Shown here: piece by piece, positions 23,225 through 35,702 of the stretch | Layout of the letters: every line of letters begins with the position of its first letter | Numbering within the stretch: the stretch's first letter is position 1 | Assembly: GCF_039555335.1 (NCBI RefSeq) | Contig: NC_092628.1 | Coordinates: forward strand, 68,204,292-68,268,291 | Direction of reading: 5' to 3' | Origin: Amphiura filiformis | Taxonomy: Eukaryota; Echinodermata; Ophiuroidea; Amphilepidida; Amphiuridae | Length of the DNA stretch: 64,000 nt | Made by a program: the position numbers and the translations under genes | The notes under the pieces: generated by a model | What the model was told of the DNA's origin: nothing | Database searches by the model: none | The model's input: only the letters and a program-made list of their open reading frames with translations

Positions 23225-25100
23225 AAAGTTTAAGGAGTGCAAAAGTAATGTCCAGAGATCTTTAGCAGAAGCCGTGCAAGAGCTGGCAGAGAGTGGTAAC
23301 TCTCAAGCTTTCTTCACAGCCCTGAAGGAAGTCTATGGACCTAGGCATTCAATTGCCTCTCCTCTTCTCAAGCTCAGGTACAACTCTTCTAACTGACAAA
23401 GATGACATCAAGATCAGATGGCAGGAACATTTTCAGGATCTCCTTAACCGACCCTCTAGCACTGCACCAAATGTCTTGGATAACCTTGTAAAACCATCAA
23501 GCAAAACTGGAATGGAAAAGCCGCCAACCATGCAAGAAATTGAAGATGCTGTCAAGTCTATGAAGAATGGTAAAGCTCATGGAATTGACGGAATTCCCTC
23601 TGAGGTGTACAAGTTTGGCGGGCCTTGCATCATCCAGCTCTGTGCAGTTTTTTCCAAAACTGCTGGGGTGCAGCTGAACTGCCCCAAGAATTTAAGGATG
23701 CAATGATTGTCACCATTTTTAAGAAGGGTGACCGCACTCAGTGTGGTAACTATCGAGGGATATCCCTGCTCTCAACTGCTGGTAAAGTTCTTGCAAATAT
23801 TCTCCTAGCCAGATTACAACAAGTTGCCAGTAAGATACTACCTGAAAGCCAATGTGGGTTCAGAGCCAGTCGATCCACAATTGATCCAATCTTCACCCTG
23901 CGCCAGCTTCAGGAGAAATCAATAGAACAGCAAAGACCACTTTACATGGTCTTCATCGACTTCACCAAAGGATTCGACACCATCGATAGAGAATTACTTT
24001 GGAAACTACTGGAGCATTATGGCTGTCCAGGCATCTTTATCAAGATCATTCGTGAATTTCATTATGGAATGCAGGCAACTGTTCTAGTTGATGGTGATAC
24101 AACTGAGTCCTTCCCGGTTTGTCATGGTGTTAAGTAGGGATGTGTGTTGGCACCAACCTTGTTTGGTCTCTACTTGGCAGCTGTTTTGGAAATGTCATCT
24201 GACAACCTATCAGATGGTCAGCATGGAGTTTTCCTCCGTTCTAGGACAGATGGCAAACTCTTTAATCTAGCCCGTCTACGTGCCAAGACCCGATGTCAAG
24301 AAGTCTGTGTGCAAGAGCTTCTATATGCTGATGACACCGCCCTGGTAGCTGAATCCATTGAAGACCTGCAGAACATGTTGGACTGTTTTGTGACTGCATC
24401 AGTTGCATTTGGCCTTACAATCAACATCAGTAAAACTGAGGTCATTTACCAACCTGCTCTTGGAACTCAGCACCAAGATCCTGATCTCTACATACATGGG
24501 AACCTGTCAAACGGGTCACCAATTTCACCTACCTGGGGAGTGTGATTTCCATGGACAATTCCGTCGATCTGGAGATCACAAGACGAATTCAGAGTGCCAC
24601 CAGTGCCTTTGGATCTCTGGAAAAAAGAGTTTGGTCCCAACGTGGTATAAGACTTGCGACCAAATGTAAACTGTATCGCGTGTTTGTCCTACCCTGTCTG
24701 CTGTATTCTACTGAGACCTACACACTCTATCGGAGACACATCAAGAAGTTAAGTTGGCAGGGCCGAGTCCCTAATGGAGAGGTGCTTCAGAGAGCCAAAA
24801 ATGGAGAGCGTAGAAGCCATCCTAGTGAAAAGCCAACTGCGCTGGGCCGGTCATGTCGTGAGGATGCCTGATGAAAGACTACCGAAAGCTGTGATGTATG
24901 CTGAACTCACAGAAGGAAAGAGAATATGGGAGACGAAAGCTAGTGACCGGGTCAATTGGAGGAAGAAGATCCACGATGCTGGGAAAACAGTGGAGCGGAA
25001 GTGAAAGGAGAAGTACCTTGAAGGATGGAGAAATATCAACTTCGACAACTGAGCCTTCATCGAACTCGATGGGCAGCCGATGATGATGATGATAATAATC
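23225..25100 (+). pseudogene. Dead non-LTR retrotransposon reverse transcriptase
   Basis: A 5'-truncated LINE. Recognisable segments in order: AVQELAESGNSQAFFTALKE; KNGKAHGIDGIPSEVYK; AMIVTIFKKGDRTQCGNYRG; ILPESQCGFRASRSTIDPIF; MVFIDFTKGFDTIDRELLWK; the catalytic LLYADDTALVAES (about 24319-24357); and the C-terminal LRWAGHVVRMPDERLPKAV. At least four frameshifts (near 23370, 23668, 24530 and 24770) and a TAG at 24135 where relatives have the Gln of KQGC make it inactive. The 3' end is a GATGATGAT/AATAAT microsatellite, typical of RTE-like tails. Exact clade unresolved. Confidence 0.92.
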
Positions 25101-25206
25101 ACATGATGTTACAATAAATAATAAATCTCAAACACAATAGCCTTATTTATGATTTACCGGTATGATGATATAAATATATGATTTATATAGTCATATAAAT
25201 ATAATC

Positions 25207-25689
25207 ATCTCAAAAAAAGTAACTGGTCCCCCTTAAATAATGACAATTATTCAAAAACGGGTGATTGTATTACAAATCTGTAAAATGCGTTAGAAGCAGA
25301 ATATATTTCTGCACATTTTGACACCTCATTTGTAGCAATTGACTAAATATTGACGTCGCAGCGTACAATTAAATGAATGCAGCCAAAGATTTGAAAGTTG
25401 CAGTAAATTCTATTGATCTTGCATTCAGTGTAATGGAAGGAAATCTGTGTAATGATATCTGAGTGTTTTTATATTGTAAAAATTTGTATGTAAGTGCAAC
25501 TTTCAAATCTGGACCTCATTACATTAAATTGACCGGTGTTTTATTGTTTTCTAAGCTATCGTATCAAATGAGGTGTCAAAATGCGCAGAAATAAATTCTG
25601 CTTGCAACGCATTTTACAGATTTGCAATACAATAGCCCGTATTTGAATAATGTCCGTTATTTAAGGGGGTTAGTTACTTTTTTTGAGAT
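25207..25689. mobile_element. MITE of 483 bp with arms of about 125 bp
   Basis: The left arm starts ATCTCAAAAAAAGTAACTGG and the right ends with AGTTACTTTTTTTGAGAT. Arms stay complementary through TTATTTAAGGGGG, ACAAATCTGTAAAATGCG and CACCTCATTTG. The interior (25335-25560) lacks coding potential. Confidence 0.85.
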
Positions 25690-28024
25690 ATTTATAATTA
25701 CATTAAAAAACTCTATGCAGATACCGCTGGGGTTAATGTGTTTTTTGAAATATCAAAAATGTACAACCTGTTTCAAAATAATTGGTGCTCGTCAATTTCT
25801 TTGTGATCATGAGCTGTCATGAAAGAGACGTCGAAATGTAAAGTTAGACACCTGATCATCTGCAGCTGAAAGAAGTAAATTCTGGTGATATCCAATGGCC
25901 CATTGTTACATTTGGAAGAGACATGTCGTTTTAATTGACATAATGGGTACCCGTCATTATGATTGATTTTGATATATATCATAGTAGCCTCAAGCACTAT
26001 TCATGATGCGATATTGGTTCGTAAGAATGGCTTAGGAGATATCTAAAAAGATCATTAAAGTGGGTTGTTTTGTTTGGAGAAAATACCTTCGCAATTGGAT
26101 TTTAATATATATCCTAAGATGGTCATTTTCATATTGCTGAAAACGTACAATAAATGAAATGGAATAAAACAAAAGTACTATACTAATGACCTAATCGACA
26201 AGCAACTTATATTGTGGATCGCATTTATTATGTGTACCCCTCCCTTATTTGGTTGGGCTGTAGTTGTAAGATGTTTTTTTTTTTTTATCAACTATTATAG
26301 CCTATATTCTGCATTTTTGCGTGCTAAGGTAACTTATATTTGTTTGAAGTACCGGTAATTTATGATTTGCTTATAGTACTTGTACAGAGTAGTTTATTTT
26401 TTCATTATATTTGATATAGATCGTGTCTTTCGAAATAATAAATGAAACAATGTGCTATATTATGATAAGTTTACGTTAGTCTTGTACATTTTACTTCGTT
26501 TGCAATGTCCATTTCTAAGTTGCTGTATAAAGCTATAAAACCCTAGAAGTTAAAGAGTTTGATATGCTCTTAATCTTATTTCAAAGTATTCAAAGTGTTC
26601 AAATCTTATCAGCAACACTTATAGTACTTTCTATGACATTGCTGCAATGATTGTAAAATTTGGGCATATACTTTCACGGAGATACCTTATGCTAAAAATA
26701 TGTATTTCAAAAAGTTGAATATATTAAATATAAATAATATGTGTATAGAATAGTCTCCGAGCTGAGCTCGGCGAAGCAGAGCAGGCGAGGCAAAAGTTCT
26801 TTTAAACTTTAGCTGAGAGTCATTCTATAGGACTAGCATTTTCAAGTGCATTATTACTGGTAACAAACCTGAATTTTAAAACATATTATTTTCAAAACAG
26901 TAATAATTATATGGTGCAGATGTGAATTTTAGAGTGGCAATCATTTGTCAAGCCTCGGGAGTTAAACATTTGTGCAGGTCATAAAGCGGGAGTTTTGTGT
27001 GACCCTTAAAACCAAGATGCGAGATGCATTTTTATTATTCCTATTGTTTTATTCCTTGATACAAGATTATGTAAGAAGTTACTCAAAATGCACCAGAAAA
27101 AGTACGCCTCGGAGGCATTTTTTTGCCTAAAAAAACAAAAAAAATGTTGCTTGACGCGACACGGTACGTCGGCAATAATGGCAATGCTTGAAATATATCA
27201 CTGAATGCAGAGAAAATGACACAAAATATACACCCACATCCCTAGTGCAATATTTGCACTTTCACATGAAAACAAAAATGGACAGAAAGAAAAAAAATGT
27301 CTACAGCCTGGGATAGATTTTAGATCCGCATGACCAACCACTACATGTACAGCAACACGGACATTGCTTTAAACATTTATATTGTCTAAAAACAATGATA
27401 ACAATAAGAAAACAAAACCCAATTAAATATTGTAGATTCGATATAGTTATGTTTCTATCATTTCCCAAAATTTCACATCAATTGTATCAGATAAAAACTC
27501 TCGGTCCAAAAATATTGGTTGCCATCAAAATATTTACCTAATCTTTGCTAATTGACTTTAGCATGTTTATATAATTTTCGCCTTGTTGAGCATAAACCAT
27601 TATTTAAAAACACATAACTTTGAGCTTCCAGTGAAATGGCGTTAGTAATGAATTGACCAACGTTGCGGAAAGCTTTTAAAAATGGATGGCATAAATTAAA
27701 AGAAGATAGTAGTGCTGTCACGGGCAAAAATTACTGTAATTAGTGAACATGCCGACGGTGAGGAGGAGGAGGAGGATGATGATGATGATAATAATGTTGT
27801 TGTTGTTGTTGTTGATGGTGATAATGATGATGATGATGACCGACATTGGCTATTTTAACATGCCTCCTGGTACATTCGTCAGTGCAGTGAGATAAAAATC
27901 CGTGCAGTGACAATTAAAAAGCCGTGCTTAAAATATGCAGCCTAGAGATGATTTCTCAGTTAACGGTCGCTTTTAGATTTAAAAAAAGCCATTTTTTTGT
28001 TATGCATATACCTTTATAGGTTTT
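25690..28024. other. Gene-free AT-rich intergenic DNA
   Basis: No domain-bearing frame on either strand. Contains a microsatellite complex at 27758-27840 (GAGGAG, GATGAT, GTTGTT and GATGAT blocks in succession). Nothing else stands out. Confidence 0.5.
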
Positions 28025-28770
28025 TGGGCGGGTGCGGCGTGCCGCACCCGCCATGTATTCTCTGACTATTGACCTACTTTCTCACATGCCGCAGTGTTGA
28101 GAAAATATTCGTGCCGGTTATATCCCAAACACCCACAGAGGTGATAGTTTACGGCGAGTTTTGTAATTATTACTTGATTTTGATATGTAAGTAATACGAT
28201 AAAGTCGTCATAGGCAGTAATGTGTTTGTATTAAAAGAAATAACAAAAATAATTATTTAAGTAATAGAAATACTATTTGGAAATTGCAGCAAGATTTGCA
28301 GATGTTTTTATTTGAACAGTACCAGTTCACCAGTTTTGCTAGTTTTCCTAATCTTTGGGCTAAATTAATAGCATCGTGAAGGTCATATATATCATTTTAT
28401 ACTGATAGCTTCGGCATGTACTTTTAAATACAGCTTGTATGTGCATTGTGTTCAGTGTGTACATAGGCTATTTACTTTTCAAATCTTTTGACAAATAGTG
28501 TTTGCTGATGCTTGTATAAGGTATTATAGACAAATTATCAGAATGCATGTACACCAGTAGAAATGGCCCAGGTTGAATAAAATAAATAAACATATGAATG
28601 AATATTTTATTCCCTGGATTATTTTTGTTGGGACAAAATAATGATATTGTTTGACGCTTTGAAATACAGTTATGTTAATCATAATAAAGTTACAAAGTTA
28701 AAAAATAATATCGAAATATTGTAAAATCAAACTTTTCCCCTCATAAGTTGTATCAAAACAACATATTGAG

Positions 28771-28957
28771 GAAATTGATATGACAGATTTTTAAACTTTG
28801 ATATGGAAAGATACCCCAACCCTGTCGTCTCACCAGAGAAGATGAGCAGAAGTCTTTCTATCTGAAATTGATATGACAGATTTTTAAACTTTGATATGGA
28901 AAGATACCCCAACCCTGTCGTCTCACCAGAGAAGATGAGCAGAAGTCTTTCTATCTG
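28771..28957. repeat. 93-bp tandem duplication
   Basis: Two adjacent, near-identical copies beginning GAAATTGATATGACAGATTT (28771 and 28864). The copy-B element (39556) has only one, so the duplication arose after the copies diverged. Confidence 0.9.
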
Positions 28958-29145
28958 ATGATAAAAAAACCTCTAGGTATGATTACGAAAATTTTTTAAC
29001 TATTATCTACAAAAGTTTTATAACAATGTTTTATATAAAATGTTAACATAAAACTGATGTGAAGGGTTAATATAAAAACAAGGAAAATCTGTTCCAACTG
29101 ACCAGCAGAGAATAAAGGATAAGCAATAGATCTTAAGATTAAAAT

Positions 29146-29235
29146 CCAATGGGGGAATAACAAACGTATAAACGTATAAAGTTAAAAACTCTTTTAACTT
29201 TGTTTATACGTTTTGTGTTAATATTCCCCCATTGG
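29146..29235. repeat. 90-nt hairpin inside copy A
   Basis: CCAATGGGGGAATA.. pairs with ..TATTCCCCCATTGG, and AACAAACGTATAAAC..GTTAAAA with its inverse. In copy B the same hairpin (39854-39986) has longer arms, through GAAAATATGACACAAC. Confidence 0.85.
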
Positions 29236-29518
29236 AAATCGATGTTGTGTCATATTTTCCCTGTCTTTAATTGTGAACTGGACTTAGGCCTACTCATTCT
29301 TTCATTTCTCTTGACAATTTTTCATTTGCCCGCCCTATTCCTTTTAAAGGAATTTTTATTCATTTAAGCTTAAACCCATATACAAAGATACAAAGAACAA
29401 GACTTGTTTAGACTTAAATATTTTGCTCAAAATTTTGAAGACTGATTGAACATAATAAAAGTGCTGAAACCATAAAGTACAAGCGTAATATATACGACCG
29501 TATAATAAAGAAAGTGAA

Positions 29519-30781
29519 TATCTACTATACTAAAATAACCAGCGAAGTCTGTCTGTCTGTCTGTCTGTCTGGTTGTCCGGCTATGCGTTTCGCCGCGCTT
29601 CGACGCATCGATCCAATATTTTGGATATGGATATGTATCGGGAAAAGCATGTTGACTGGGTGGTTTTGAAGGTCACCGGAGGTCAAGGTCAAAGGTCAAA
29701 ATTTCAAACTTTGTCCGATCGGGCCCAAACTTGGTGGGTGGAATCCTTGATACGAGGGGAATGTATGCGCGAAATAAAGTCCGAGGTCAACCGAGGTCAA
29801 AGGTCATTACGGAGGGTTCAAATTTCAAACTTTGTCCGATCGGGCTCAAACTTGGTGGGTGGAATCCTTGATACCAGGGGAATATATGCGCGAAATAAAA
29901 TGCGAGATCAACCGAGGTCAAAGGTCATTACGGAGGGTTCAAATTTCAAACTTTGTCCAATCGGGCTCAAACTTGGTGGGTGGAATCCTTGATACCAGGG
30001 GAGTATATGCGCGAAATAAAATCAGAGGTCAACCGAGGTCAAAGGTCATCACGGAGGGTTCAAATTTCAAACTTTGTCCGGTCGGGCTCAAACTTGGTAG
30101 GTGGAATCCTTGATACCAGGGGAATATATGCGCAAAATAAAATGCGAGGTCAGCCGAGGTCAAAGGTCATTACGGAGGGTTCAAATTTCAAACTTTGTCC
30201 GATTGGGCTCAAACTTGGTGGGTGGAATCCTTGATACCAGGGGAATATATGCGCGAAATAAAATGCGAGATCAACCGAGGTCAAAGGTCATTACGGAGGG
30301 TTCAAATTTTAAACTTTGTCCAATCGGGCTCAAACTTGGTAGGTGGAATCCTTGATACCAGGGGAATATATGCGCGAAATAAAATGCGAGGTCAACCGAG
30401 GTCAAAGGTCATTACGGAGGGTTCAAATTTCAAACTTTGTCCGATCGGGCTCAAACTTGGTGGGTGGAATCCTTGATATGAGGGGAACACGTAAAAATAT
30501 AATCGAGGTCATCCGAGGTCAAATGTCATCCAGGGGCTGCATTTTAAACTTCGCCTGATTTCGGGTAAAACTTGGTGAAAGTAATTCTCCATATCACGGG
30601 AGCATGAACAAAATCAAACCGAGGTCACTCGAGGGCAAAGCTCATATGGGGTCAGTATGCCCAACTGGGCTTAAAAGTGGTAGAAAGAATCCTCGAGATG
30701 AGGAGAACGTGTCAAAAAGTCATCAGGGGTCAAATAGCATTGCCATCAGTTACTCTCACAGCAACGGGTGAACTAGTATTT
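29519..30781. mobile_element. Helentron-like element with internal 121-bp array
   Basis: Left end TCTACTATACTAAAATAACC, then (GTCT)n at 29548-29572 and CGACGCATCGATCCAATATT; right end near AACGGGTGAACTAGTATTT. These end motifs resemble those of non-autonomous Helentron/HINE elements (CTATACTA.. and ..ACTAGT). No RepHel protein is encoded here, so assignment is by end resemblance only. Confidence 0.5.
29690..30540. repeat. 121-bp tandem array, about seven units
   Basis: Units with ACGGAGGGTTCAAATTTCAA, CTTTGTCCGATCGGGCTCAA and GAGGTCAACCGAGGTCAAAG recur at a fixed 121-bp step (the GGAGGG core at 29811, 29932, 30053, 30174, 30295 and 30416). Because 121 is not divisible by three, the long open frames on the + strand shift from unit to unit and are not a gene. 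Confidence 0.95.
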
Positions 30782-31261
30782 AATAATAATGATCATGATA
30801 TCTAGTTATCATGTTACACAGCAAAGAGTCAAAAGATATAGGAGTGCATATAGGATTCAATAGAATTTGCATTTATTATTCATCTATCTTCTGAACTTGA
30901 CATCGCAGATAGTAAAAACTATTCTTTTTCTGAATCCCTTGAACTTGAGGAGCAGTTTGCATTCATTTTTACGAAAATCGGAGCAACATTAAATTTTCAC
31001 CCCTGTCATGCAAATTGACCTGGGACCTGTCGAGCCTCATAACTTGGTAACTATAATGTCTTAAGCGCAAATATGTTACATTTTTGTGATTCTTAGACCC
31101 AGACGAATAATTTGACATATTTTTAGTGAATTTGGAGCATGTTTAATTTCCCCCCTATATGGGCATGTAGGGGGGTTTGGGGGTCTGTTTTAATGTTTAA
31201 GGATGGGTCACGGGGTTCCAATATAGCTTGGCAGACAAAAATTTTGAATCCAGCATACCAG

Positions 31262-32045
31262 AATTAATCAAATTGGTTTGGCTTGCCGCTTGATGCTGAA
31301 ATAAGCGCCTATTTCCAAAATAGAACCAGTCTGTTATAGAAATGCGAGGCCAAGATAATCTTATCTACCTCAAAAGTTCATTTTAAAAGACTATAAAATG
31401 AAAAACTTTGAGTAAAAGGTATATGCATAACAAATAAGTATTCTGTACTAAATGGAAGAAAAACTCAAAAAGAATGATGTTATTTTATATCACAACAATC
31501 AATTATTTCATGATTATGTTCATGGTTAATCTGTTATACTTCAACGGAACTAGATCATCTCTCATGATGCATGATATTGTATATAGACATTTTAATCAAG
31601 AGATCAGTGTTTATCAATTTGAACCCTAAAAATATCTTGACGCATAACCCCCGAATTAATCAAATTGGTTTGGCTTGCCGCTTGATGCTGAAATAAGCGC
31701 CTATTTCCAAAATAGAACCAGTCTGTTATAGAAATGCGAGGCCAAGATAATCTTATCTACCTCAAAAGTTCATTTTAAAAGACTATAAAAATGAAAAACT
31801 TTGAGTAAAAGGTATATGCATAACAAATAAGTATTCTGTACTAAATGGAAGAAAAACTCAAAAAGAATGATGTTATTTTATATCACAACAATCAATTATT
31901 TCATGATTATGTTCATGGTTAATCTGTTATACTTCAACGGAACTAGATCATCTCTCATGATGCATGATATTGTATATAGACATTTTAATCAAGAGATCAG
32001 TGTTTATCAATTTGAACCCTAAAAATATCTTGACGCATAACCCCC
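31262..32045. repeat. Recent 392-bp tandem duplication
   Basis: Two adjacent copies starting GAATTAATCAAATTGGTTTG (31261, 31652) and ending ATCTTGACGCATAACCCCCG. I see one single-base indel (near 31397/31788) and hardly any substitutions, so it is very young or an assembly artefact. Confidence 0.93.
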
Positions 32046-33056
32046 GCATTAAAAGATTTTCATCATGTTCATCATGTTCATGATCTACAAGGTGTCACAT
32101 AAAAAGGTTACATTATATACATGTAGGAAATAAGTCACATATACTTCAAAACAATGTCAATTATTTCAGATATTATTTATTCATCCTTCTTGTAATTGTC
32201 TGCTAAGTTTCAACTCCGTATCTTAAGGTTAGTAGCTATTTTAAATTGTTGCGATTTGGTCATTCACATCATCTTGTGAATGGTAGTGAGCTTGGGCAAC
32301 ATTTGCACTGCTCATTTCATAGCGAGAGTGTAGCAGAATTCAAATATCATAGATATACTTTTAGGTCCTATGGTGTTGTAAAGAGGGCTGAAACAACATC
32401 ACCTTTGTAAAACGAACATAACTCATTAACAACAATAAATCAAGTAAATGATTTGTAGACTGAACTTCTGCAAAACATCAAGATGTTATTTTTTAATCAT
32501 TTATTGATTTAGATAATGAAAATCGAGCAGCAGTACCTAGTCAACCATTAAAAGCAGCTTAACGTATGAGCGCAAGATGACATGACAGGCGTGGTGGCTA
32601 ACCATCAAAATATCGCACTGAAAAGTTGAACACGAGCACACCAATATTTTATCTTCATTACTTTTTATTTTATTCTTTTCATGGTTGAACTTATTACACA
32701 AAAGCAACATATTGAAAAATTAAATATTGTACACTGAAAATAAATAAATCAGAGCTTCTGACTCTTGGTGGTAATAAATATAGGAAAATGGTCATTGAAG
32801 AACACGTTTTTGCACTGCTCCGGATGAATTATTCCCCCGGAATTATTCATAAAAGGGTGACAAAGAGGCGCGATGAAGCGGCAGCGATGAGCGCGGAAAA
32901 TTCCACAGTAAAGACTTGCTTGCGATGTGAGTCTAGTTTTGAAGAGCCACGCAGGGCTAGTAAGGTTCCCCGAGTCCCCGCGCTTAATTTCTTTCTGCAA
33001 CCATAATGGGCCGCAATATATCAATAACCACATATTCCGAGGCAAGATTCATTATT

Positions 33057-33176
33057 GTTAGGGTTAGGGTCTTAGGGTTAGGGTTACTTTAATAGGGTTA
33101 GGGTTTAGGGATAGGGTTAGGGTAAGGGTTAGGTTTAGGGTTAGGGTTAGGGGGTTACTGTTAGGGTTAGGGTGAG
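33057..33176 (+). repeat. Interstitial telomeric repeat (TTAGGG)n
   Basis: Imperfect run of TTAGGG with TTTAGGG and TTAGGGG variants. Internal to the chromosome, since genes lie on both sides. Confidence 0.95.
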
Positions 33177-33302
33177 GCAAGGTCCATTATCGGAGATTAT
33201 ATACGTACTTATTAGTACCAATATACTAGTATTGGAATATTGTATGTGTGTATGCACTTTATTCCGTAATCAATAAGTATGACAAACAAACACCTTTCTG
33301 GC

Positions 33303-33365
33303 AAACGACTCATAACACTGGACTATGGACCCATAGATTTTGGGTTCGAACCCCAGGTAAACCGT
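33303..33365 (+). other. Possible tRNA-like fragment
   Basis: TTTTGGGTTCGAACCCCAGG fits a T arm and Pol III B box, preceded by CTATGGACCCATAG, which could be an anticodon stem. The 5' half does not fold into a convincing D arm or acceptor stem. A SINE remnant or chance resemblance. Confidence 0.35.
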
Positions 33366-33504
33366 TGTAGAATTTTAATTCTAGTAAATTTCTTTTTATT
33401 TTATTATAAGAGGAAATAATAATGGTAATAAACTCGTTATCGAGCCTCATATACTTACGTACATGTAGGCTATGTACTATGTGTTATCGTATTGCGGCCC
33501 ATTA

Positions 33505-33720
33505 TGGTTGCAGAAAGAAATTACGCGTCCCGCGCGCGTAATTTTTTTTTCTGCAACCATAACGGGACGCAAAATTTTATTAAAGCCTAACCCTAACCCT
33601 AACACTTACCCTATCCCTAACCCTAACTCTTACCCTAACCCTAACCCTAACCCTAACCCTAACCCTTTCCTATGTGTTCCTATGGGTTATAAAATTTTTG
33701 CGTCCAGTTATGGGTGCAAG
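33505..33720. repeat. Second palindrome enclosing a CCCTAA tract
   Basis: A hairpin at 33505-33556 (GGTTGCAGAAAGAAATTACG against its inverse, loop near GTCCCG) is followed by arms GCAACCATAACGGGACGCAA (33552) and the inverse at 33688-33720. These enclose the CCCTAA tract at 33585-33667. Confidence 0.75.
33585..33667 (-). repeat. Interstitial telomeric repeat (CCCTAA)n
   Basis: About 12 units of CCCTAA with variants, in opposite orientation to the tract 400 bp upstream. The Asn-Pro open frame over it is an artefact. Confidence 0.95.
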
Positions 33721-33818
33721 ACATTAAGCGTCCCGCGCAGCCCCCTTGCGGCATAGTATGCCACCATATCCATTTATTGTCACGACTTTGCCTTTACTTG
33801 TTGCTGCAATAGCTTTTA

Positions 33819-34069
33819 CCCAGCAAACAAAAAATGTTTTTCAAATATTATAAACGTGTTATGGTTTTAGTTAAAACTATAAAACACCTAAATGTCGGGT
33901 TATAAACAGGTCTGAAAACATTTAAAAAAATTTTTTTCAGGATGTTGTCAAAATGTTATTTCAAAATATTTTGTGGCAAACAGTTGTGGAAAAGAATTTG
34001 TCAACGTTTTTAACATTATGTTAGAATGTTTTAAAAATGTTTTCTGAATATTATTATATGTTTGCTGGG
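33819..34069. mobile_element. CCCAGCAAACA-type MITE, 251 bp
   Basis: Ends CCCAGCAAACA and TGTTTGCTGGG, with the family interior (AATGTCGGGTTATAAA, AATATTTTGTGGCAAACA). An internally deleted relative of the 690-bp copy at 57957. Confidence 0.85.
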
Positions 34070-35130
34070 TATCAAATCATTAAGATTCAATTTGGTCGTT
34101 CATTCAAATGCAGCCGCGATATTTTGTGTCCCTAACGATTTTCCGCCCAGTCTAATTTGAAATCATAATAATTGGTTATCTAAATTCATAAAGTTGTATC
34201 AAAGGCGGTATAGTAAAAACACATCAATTAAAGCAAAGTAATTGCTTCTTTCTCGTTGCGAAGGGTTTAATTTGCTATGACAATCCAAACAGACTGTGGC
34301 ATTTAAGGTGAAATATAATTATATTTTATGCACATAATTAAAAGCTGGATTACTGATGTGTAAATTTTAATGAAATTCAATTAGATGCAAGCATTATTAT
34401 TGGAAGCTTTCTGACAAATTCATTGTCAAACATATGGTTTAATGGTCAACCACTTTGCATAGTGTAGAGCTGTGGAGATGGTGAAATATTAAGGTGGCGT
34501 CAATCAGAGGAGTGGATTTGTTTTTTTAAGGGTAGACTCGGTATTGTCGGTCGAAGCAGCCAAAAATCGATTTTTTTACAACAGTATGACAAAACAGGCG
34601 AAAATAGTAACTTTTTGCACAATATTTGCAATTGAAAGAGAATTGGCCATTGCTCATTCTAGTGACGCTAGGAACACTTGAGATTTTGACTTTTAAAATT
34701 AAAACCTACAATTTGGTCAAAAAATGTGCTTGGATAGGTAGTTTTCAACATATTTTCCACATTCGCTTTGCTATAACATTGAATTGCGTTATCTGTTGAC
34801 CTAGTGACGAAAAGTGCTTTTAGGGGGACGTGTTAGCTTTCGTTTGATATAAAAAAAATTCTGATTGGATGAAGGGAACACTTGAGGTTTCAACAAAAAC
34901 CAATCAAAGAGGCCCATTTATCAGCTAGAAGCTCCACAGCTCTTCGATGCTATGCACTCAACCGTGTAGTGTAATCAAAAAATGTGCGGAGACACTGCTT
35001 GCATGAGAGCTTTTGGACGAAAATGTGTGCTCAGGTGTATCGAGGTGGAAACTGTGCGCATGATGGTTTATAAGAGAATCGTTTTTGTATAGAAACCTTT
35101 CCATATGCATATACTTTGAAAACTTGCTTG
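34070..35130. other. Interior of the composite element, no gene
   Basis: A small inverted pair (TGTAGAGCTGTGGAG near 34463; CTCCACAGCTC near 34932) hints at another nested element. No coding sequence seen. Confidence 0.35.
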
Positions 35131-35702
35131 ATTTATAATTTTTCTTAATGAGTTATGTACGTTTTACAAACGTTTTGTTGTTACAACCCTCTTTACAATA
35201 TAACTCAAAGAGCCACAGGACTTACAAAAGTATATCTGTGATATTTGAATTCTTCGACATACTCGCTATGAAATGATCAATGCAATTTTTGTCAAAGCTC
35301 ACTACAATTCACAAGATGCTGTTAACTACCAAATCGCAACAGTTTGAAATAGTTGCTAACCTTAAACACATTGTGATAAGGAACACGTATAAAATAATGA
35401 TTCATAGAAAATAAATCCATAAAACTAACATACCATCAGGACCGCGGTCCAGGGAATGTTGGGTCATAGAATTATGTAACAAATAACTCAAAAAACATTG
35501 TTACATTTTTATCAATTTAAAAAACATTAGCAGTCACAGATCTACTGAAATACAATTAATAATACAAAAATGAGCGTTATTTTACTCTGGAAAAATAAAA
35601 AGGGGATTAGTGGTAGTATATTGTTCGTATTTGTAAGGTGCACCTTAATGCATAATTATTTTAATCATGCCGTTGCTCATGTACGCTACCACTCACGAAT
35701 AC

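Larger units (their letters stand above)
28025..29357. mobile_element. 1.3 kb dispersed element, copy A
   Basis: Starts with a GC-rich palindrome GGGTGCGGCGTGCCGCACCC and ends near CCTATTCCTTTTAAAGGAAT. A second copy in the same orientation lies at 38827-40079, differing mainly by small indels and the 93-bp duplication here (28771-28957). No terminal repeats or coding sequence were identified, so the class is unknown. Helitron-like or solo-LTR origins are possible. Confidence 0.8.
32988..33521. repeat. Inverted repeat enclosing a TTAGGG tract
   Basis: CTTTCTGCAACCATAATGGG CCGCAATAT (32990-33018) is mirrored at 33489-33518. The tract at 33057-33176 holds about 17 TTAGGG units with interruptions. 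Between tract and right arm is a tRNA-like segment near 33300-33360. Confidence 0.8.
32227..35361. mobile_element. 3.1 kb TTAA-bounded composite inverted-repeat element
   Basis: Arms of about 200-230 bp are reverse complements: the left (32227-32455) starts GGTTAGTAGCTATTTTAAAT, and the right (about 35130-35361) ends with GAAATAGTTGCTAACC. TTAA flanks both sides (32223-32226, 35362-35365). Inside lie the telomere-repeat palindromes (32988-33720) and a CCCAGC MITE (33819-34069). No transposase was seen. The arms are diverged by perhaps 15-20 percent by eye, so it is old. Confidence 0.65.

Noticed and set aside
29573-30558. Several open frames of 70-139 codons
   Set aside because: All are the 121-bp tandem repeat read in rotating frames. 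The period is not a multiple of three and there is no domain signal.
33057-33667. True chromosome end
   Set aside because: Genes and unique DNA continue on both sides and the two tracts face opposite ways, so they are interstitial.
33472-33756. Asn-Pro repeat protein
   Set aside because: It is the CCCTAA telomeric repeat in translation.
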